Source: Algoriphagus sp. | Lineage (GTDB): Bacteria > Bacteroidota > Bacteroidia > Cytophagales > Cyclobacteriaceae | NCBI GenBank assembly: GCA_029945945.1 | Contig: JAQSDM010000012.1 | Span: forward strand, 248,001-312,000 | DNA length: 64,000 nucleotides | Direction of reading: 5' to 3' | In this document: in pieces, positions 60,936-64,000 of the stretch | Layout of the letters: every line of letters starts with the position of its first letter | Position numbering within the stretch: the stretch's first letter is position 1 | The notes under the pieces: model-generated | What the model saw: only the letters and a program-made list of their open reading frames with translations | Told to the model about the DNA's origin: nothing | The model's database searches: none | Program-made: the position numbers and the translations under genes

Positions 60936-62822
60936 ATGTCAAAACTTTCCATTTTATTAGTCTTGGCTTACTTCCTGATCACCTCTTGTCAAAAGCCAGC
61001 CGAAAACGAAGTAGAAAATACAGCTGTTGCAATAATTGATGCCCCCATTTCAGAAGAGGTATTAAAACTCGGAGAACAGACCTATACCACGGTTTGCGCT
61101 GCCTGCCATACAGAATCTAATGCGAATCTGGCTCCAGCAAAAGGCCTTTTGTCAGGAATGTCACCCCATGCGATCTTGGCAGCACTGAACATAGGCAAGA
61201 TGCGAGTGCAGGCAGAGCAGTTGAGCCCGGAAGAGCGGGAGGCAGTGGCTCAGTATCTGACCAATCGGAAATTAATAGAAGTAGTAATTCCCGAATCTGC
61301 CTACACAGCCTTCGAGATTTCAGAGGAGGATATCAATGCCGAATTCAATTATTCAGGTTGGGGTGGTAACATGGAAGGCACAGGTTTTCGATCCGTTGCT
61401 CAGGCGGGAATCACCCCTGAAAATGTTTCGTCTCTGGAGCTAAAATGGAGTTTTGCCTTTCCAAATGCAAACGTAGTACGAAGCAAACCAGCCATCATTG
61501 GAGATTGGATGATTGTAGGCAGTCAGTTTGGAGAAGTTTATGCCCTGAATCGCCATACCGGTCAAATCGGATGGATGTTTCAAGCTGATGCTGCAGTACG
61601 TGGAGCGATTTTCTATACTGCGGAAGGAGAAGCACTCACTGCATACTTTGCCGACTATGCGACCAACGTCTATTCCATTGACATCCGAACCGGGGAGTTA
61701 AACTGGAAAAAAAGAGCCGGTCATCACCCATTATCTTCAGTCACTGGCTCTGTGGTGGTATATGATGCCATTGTTTACGTACCTATTTCTTCATTCGAGG
61801 TAGTCTCTGCTCAAGACCCGAATTATGAATGTTGTACTTCCTCTGGCGGGGTGACCGCCCTGGATGCAAAAACCGGAGATGAAATCTGGAAGCATAAAGT
61901 AGTGCCTGAGGAAGCTAAGGTTTCTGGAAAAAAGGGGAATGGAACCTCATTTTATGGACCTGCTGGCGCTCCTGTATGGGCCAGCCCGACCGTCGATACG
62001 AAAAGAGGATTATTATTGATTGGAACGGGTGAAAATTACACTTATCCCCCTACCAATACGAGTGACGCGATTCAGGCACTGGACCTGAAAACAGGAAAAT
62101 TAAAATGGAATTGGCAGGCAACTAAAAATGATACCTGGAATCTGGCTTGTCCTGGAAATCCGAATTGCCCAACTCCAACCGGACCTGATGTAGATTTTGG
62201 TATGTCGCCAATCTTAGTCTATGACAAAGTCAACAAAAGAGACATCCTCGTGGTGGGACAGAAATCGGGTGTAGTCCATGCGCTACTTCCTGAAACTGGA
62301 AAAGTAATCTGGCAAACCCGAATCGGAAAAGGCGGAGCACTCGGAGGCATTCACTGGGGAATGGCAACAGATGGGGACTTTGTGTATGCCGCCAACGCGG
62401 ACAATGTTAATGGACTGGATCCAAGTGATTCAACCCTCGTGCCTACCCCTGGAATTTATGCACTCAATTTGCAAACGGGCAAGAAAGTATGGAGCGTTTC
62501 CCCTCCACCCTGTGATCCAGCTTCCCGTGAAAACTGTCAGCAATCCAACTCTGCTGCACCGACGGTAATTCCTGGTATCGTCTTCGAAGGAGACCTCAAT
62601 GGATTTGTTCGTGCTTATGCGACTCAAGACGGATCAGTCTTATGGGAATTTGATACCGTGAGAGAATATGATACGGCAAATGGACAAAAAGGAAAAGGAG
62701 GATCAATTGATGGACCTTCTCCTGTAGTGGCAGATGGGATGCTGTACGTTAATTCCGGCTATGGGATGTTTGGAGAAATGCCCGGGAATGTTTTGCTGGC
62801 TTTCAAAGTGAAAAGTGAATGA
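60936..62822 (+). CDS. Cytochrome c / PQQ beta-propeller lipoprotein (polyvinyl-alcohol dehydrogenase-like)
   Basis: The 628-residue protein has a lipobox (FLITSC, Cys18), then a cytochrome c domain (heme motif CAACH at 54-58, distal Met probably in LSGMSPH or GKMRVQ) and a quinoprotein propeller of repeated AxxxxTGxxxW units (VYALNRHTGQIGWMFQADAA, VTALDAKTGDEIWKHK, IQALDLKTGKLKWNWQ, IYALNLQTGKKVWSVSP). The opening WGGNMEGTGFRSVAQAGITP is typical of cytochrome-type PVA dehydrogenase relatives. It probably oxidises an alcohol in the periplasm and passes electrons to its own heme. A cysteine-rich stretch (NYECCTSSGG) is unusual. Confidence 0.87.
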   Translation: MSKLSILLVLAYFLITSCQKPAENEVENTAVAIIDAPISEEVLKLGEQTYTTVCAACHTESNANLAPAKGLLSGMSPHAILAALNIGKMRVQAEQLSPEEREAVAQYLTNRKLIEVVIPESAYTAFEISEEDINAEFNYSGWGGNMEGTGFRSVAQAGITPENVSSLELKWSFAFPNANVVRSKPAIIGDWMIVGSQFGEVYALNRHTGQIGWMFQADAAVRGAIFYTAEGEALTAYFADYATNVYSIDIRTGELNWKKRAGHHPLSSVTGSVVVYDAIVYVPISSFEVVSAQDPNYECCTSSGGVTALDAKTGDEIWKHKVVPEEAKVSGKKGNGTSFYGPAGAPVWASPTVDTKRGLLLIGTGENYTYPPTNTSDAIQALDLKTGKLKWNWQATKNDTWNLACPGNPNCPTPTGPDVDFGMSPILVYDKVNKRDILVVGQKSGVVHALLPETGKVIWQTRIGKGGALGGIHWGMATDGDFVYAANADNVNGLDPSDSTLVPTPGIYALNLQTGKKVWSVSPPPCDPASRENCQQSNSAAPTVIPGIVFEGDLNGFVRAYATQDGSVLWEFDTVREYDTANGQKGKGGSIDGPSPVVADGMLYVNSGYGMFGEMPGNVLLAFKVKSE

Positions 62823-62868
62823 TTGGAACAGCCTTACTCCTCAGCTATCTTTCCCAAAAAACCAGCCT

Positions 62869-64000
62869 ATGACATCCAAATTCCTTACCTGTCTATGTTG
62901 CTTTCTCGTGTGCTTTCAGTTAAAACAAAGTACGCTGGCACAATCCAACATTCAATATGACATCGTCTTGGCCGGTGGCCGGGTGATAGATCCGGAAACC
63001 AAATTGGATGCCATCCGGAATGTGGGTATCATTCAGAATCGGATCGCCCAGATCAGTTCGGATCCCTTGCAGGGAAAAGAAATCATCGATGTGAGCGGTA
63101 TGGTGGTGGCACCGGGATTTATTGACCTGCATGTCCATGGTCGCAGTAATGTGGAGCAGGAATACCAATTGCACGATGGAGTTACCACGGCACTGGACTT
63201 GGAGTGGGGAGTTGAAAATCTTGGCATGTGGTACGAATCCCGCAAATCAAAGGCATTGATCCACTATGGCGCCAGTGTCAATTGGCCCTTTGAGCGATTT
63301 AAGTCCATGGAGAAATATCAGAAAGCAGTTCAGGAGGCAAATGAGCAAGCAGTAACCTGGGAATCCACCCTATCAAAGATTGATTCACTCTTTCCACTTT
63401 CCTTTACTCAGCAACTGAGTCCAAAAGAAGAAGAAAGAACCCATCAGAACATCAAATCTTCTCTGGAAGACGGAGGTTTGGGAATAGGCGTTCCCATCGG
63501 ATACCTCCCCCAAACTAAGCCGGGAGAAATGTATCGGGTCTTTGAACTAGCGGCGGAATTGGATGCCTTAGTCTATACACATGTTCGCGTACCGAATTAC
63601 ATTTCAGTCCAGGAAGTAATCGCCGATGCCACAATTACCGGAGCTCCCTTGCACATCGTCCATATCAATAGCGTGTCTCTGGATCAAATAGACTTGGCTG
63701 TGGAAATGGTCCAAACAGCCCAGGCAAAAGGATTTGATATCAGCACGGAATTGTATCCTTATACAGCGGCATCCACGGGTATCCAAAGTGCTATTTTTGA
63801 TGAAGGCTGGCAGGAAAGGCTAAATATTTCCTATTGGGATTTGCAATGGGTCGCCACAGGGGAAAGGCTGACCAAAGAGACATTTGAAGCCTACCAAAAA
63901 ACGGGAGGCAGTCTGATAATACATCTCATGAAGCCCGAATGGATCAAAATCGGTATCGCAGCCCCTGGAGTGATGATCGCATCTGATGGTTCGCCCTACT
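62869..64000 (+). CDS. N-acyl-D-amino-acid deacylase-like amidohydrolase (3' truncated by window)
   Basis: The frame opens at ATG 62869 and is still open at the window end (377 codons seen). A signal peptide (MTSKFLTCLCCFLVCFQLKQ, STLAQ) is followed by YDIVLAGGRVIDPETKLDAI and the metal motif PGFIDLHVHGR, then VHINSVSLDQIDLA (His ligand) and ASDGSPY at the edge (Asp). The layout is that of D-aminoacylases/dihydroorotase-like amidohydrolases. It follows the quinoprotein gene by 46 bases. Export of such an enzyme suggests scavenging of N-acylated D-amino acids or similar compounds. Confidence 0.88.
   Translation, partial: MTSKFLTCLCCFLVCFQLKQSTLAQSNIQYDIVLAGGRVIDPETKLDAIRNVGIIQNRIAQISSDPLQGKEIIDVSGMVVAPGFIDLHVHGRSNVEQEYQLHDGVTTALDLEWGVENLGMWYESRKSKALIHYGASVNWPFERFKSMEKYQKAVQEANEQAVTWESTLSKIDSLFPLSFTQQLSPKEEERTHQNIKSSLEDGGLGIGVPIGYLPQTKPGEMYRVFELAAELDALVYTHVRVPNYISVQEVIADATITGAPLHIVHINSVSLDQIDLAVEMVQTAQAKGFDISTELYPYTAASTGIQSAIFDEGWQERLNISYWDLQWVATGERLTKETFEAYQKTGGSLIIHLMKPEWIKIGIAAPGVMIASDGSPY

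Overview
The window is chromosomal DNA of a Bacteroidetes bacterium, most likely from the Cytophagales (an Algoriphagus- or Cyclobacteriaceae-like organism). The signs are a TAnnTTTG-type promoter before rpsP, many lipoproteins and outer-membrane proteins, a TonB-plug/macroglobulin surface protein, DUF6266 and BspA-like proteins, GH127 and GH144-like enzymes, an S16 protein with a long Ala/Glu-rich tail, and few Shine-Dalgarno sites. Taxonomy is inferred from gene content only.

Layout. 1-9.0 kb is mostly core: the 3' end of ftsK, a LolA-like carrier, a minus-strand yqeY-cvpA-pabA/trpG run, pdxJ, a four-helix-bundle (S23/IVP-like) gene between copies of a short intergenic repeat, an esterase, an amidohydrolase, an RsmI-like methyltransferase and an M19 dipeptidase. 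9.1-18.5 kb holds a PEGA protein and a carbohydrate locus: secreted GH144-like and GH127 enzymes on the minus strand and a divergent five-gene oxidative sugar operon (HPS/KGPDC-like decarboxylase, medium-chain dehydrogenase, SDR, TIM-barrel isomerase, SMP-30 lactonase).

19.2-29.4 kb is an eroded accessory zone. It has a VOC gene, an IS110 element (transposase broken by one TGA; a candidate bridge-RNA region upstream), a 3' gene remnant, a frameshifted DUF6266 gene, two coupled orphan genes, an XRE regulator behind strong inverted repeats, an IS21 element (istA intact, istB cut by one TGA, four 24-bp-spaced terminal repeats) and a BspA/InlB-repeat lipoprotein. It abuts tRNA-Arg(CCT).

29.7-49 kb is again mostly core: an SGNH hydrolase, the rpsP-rimM-trmD-rplS operon, gltX, surface proteins, an ECF sigma operon, a ParE/RelE toxin-antitoxin pair, a DUF885 protein, a double-VOC lipoprotein and an ABC ATPase with a permease/M1-peptidase fusion.

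49.3-55.6 kb is a strikingly A+T-rich, tightly packed operon and the best candidate for an undescribed system: a small XRE protein, a protein with two GHKL ATPase modules (MORC/Hsp90-like and histidine-kinase-like), a receiver-domain protein with a novel C-terminus, an unrecognised 249-aa protein, an N6-adenine DNA methylase, and the first codons of a truncated sixth gene. Its parts suggest a two-component-like sensing circuit coupled to DNA modification, possibly anti-phage defence; this is inference. It is followed by a rapA gene very like the proteobacterial one, an ornithine-cyclodeaminase-family gene, a DUF2200 gene, a cytochrome c/PQQ-propeller lipoprotein and a truncated D-aminoacylase-like amidohydrolase that runs off the window.
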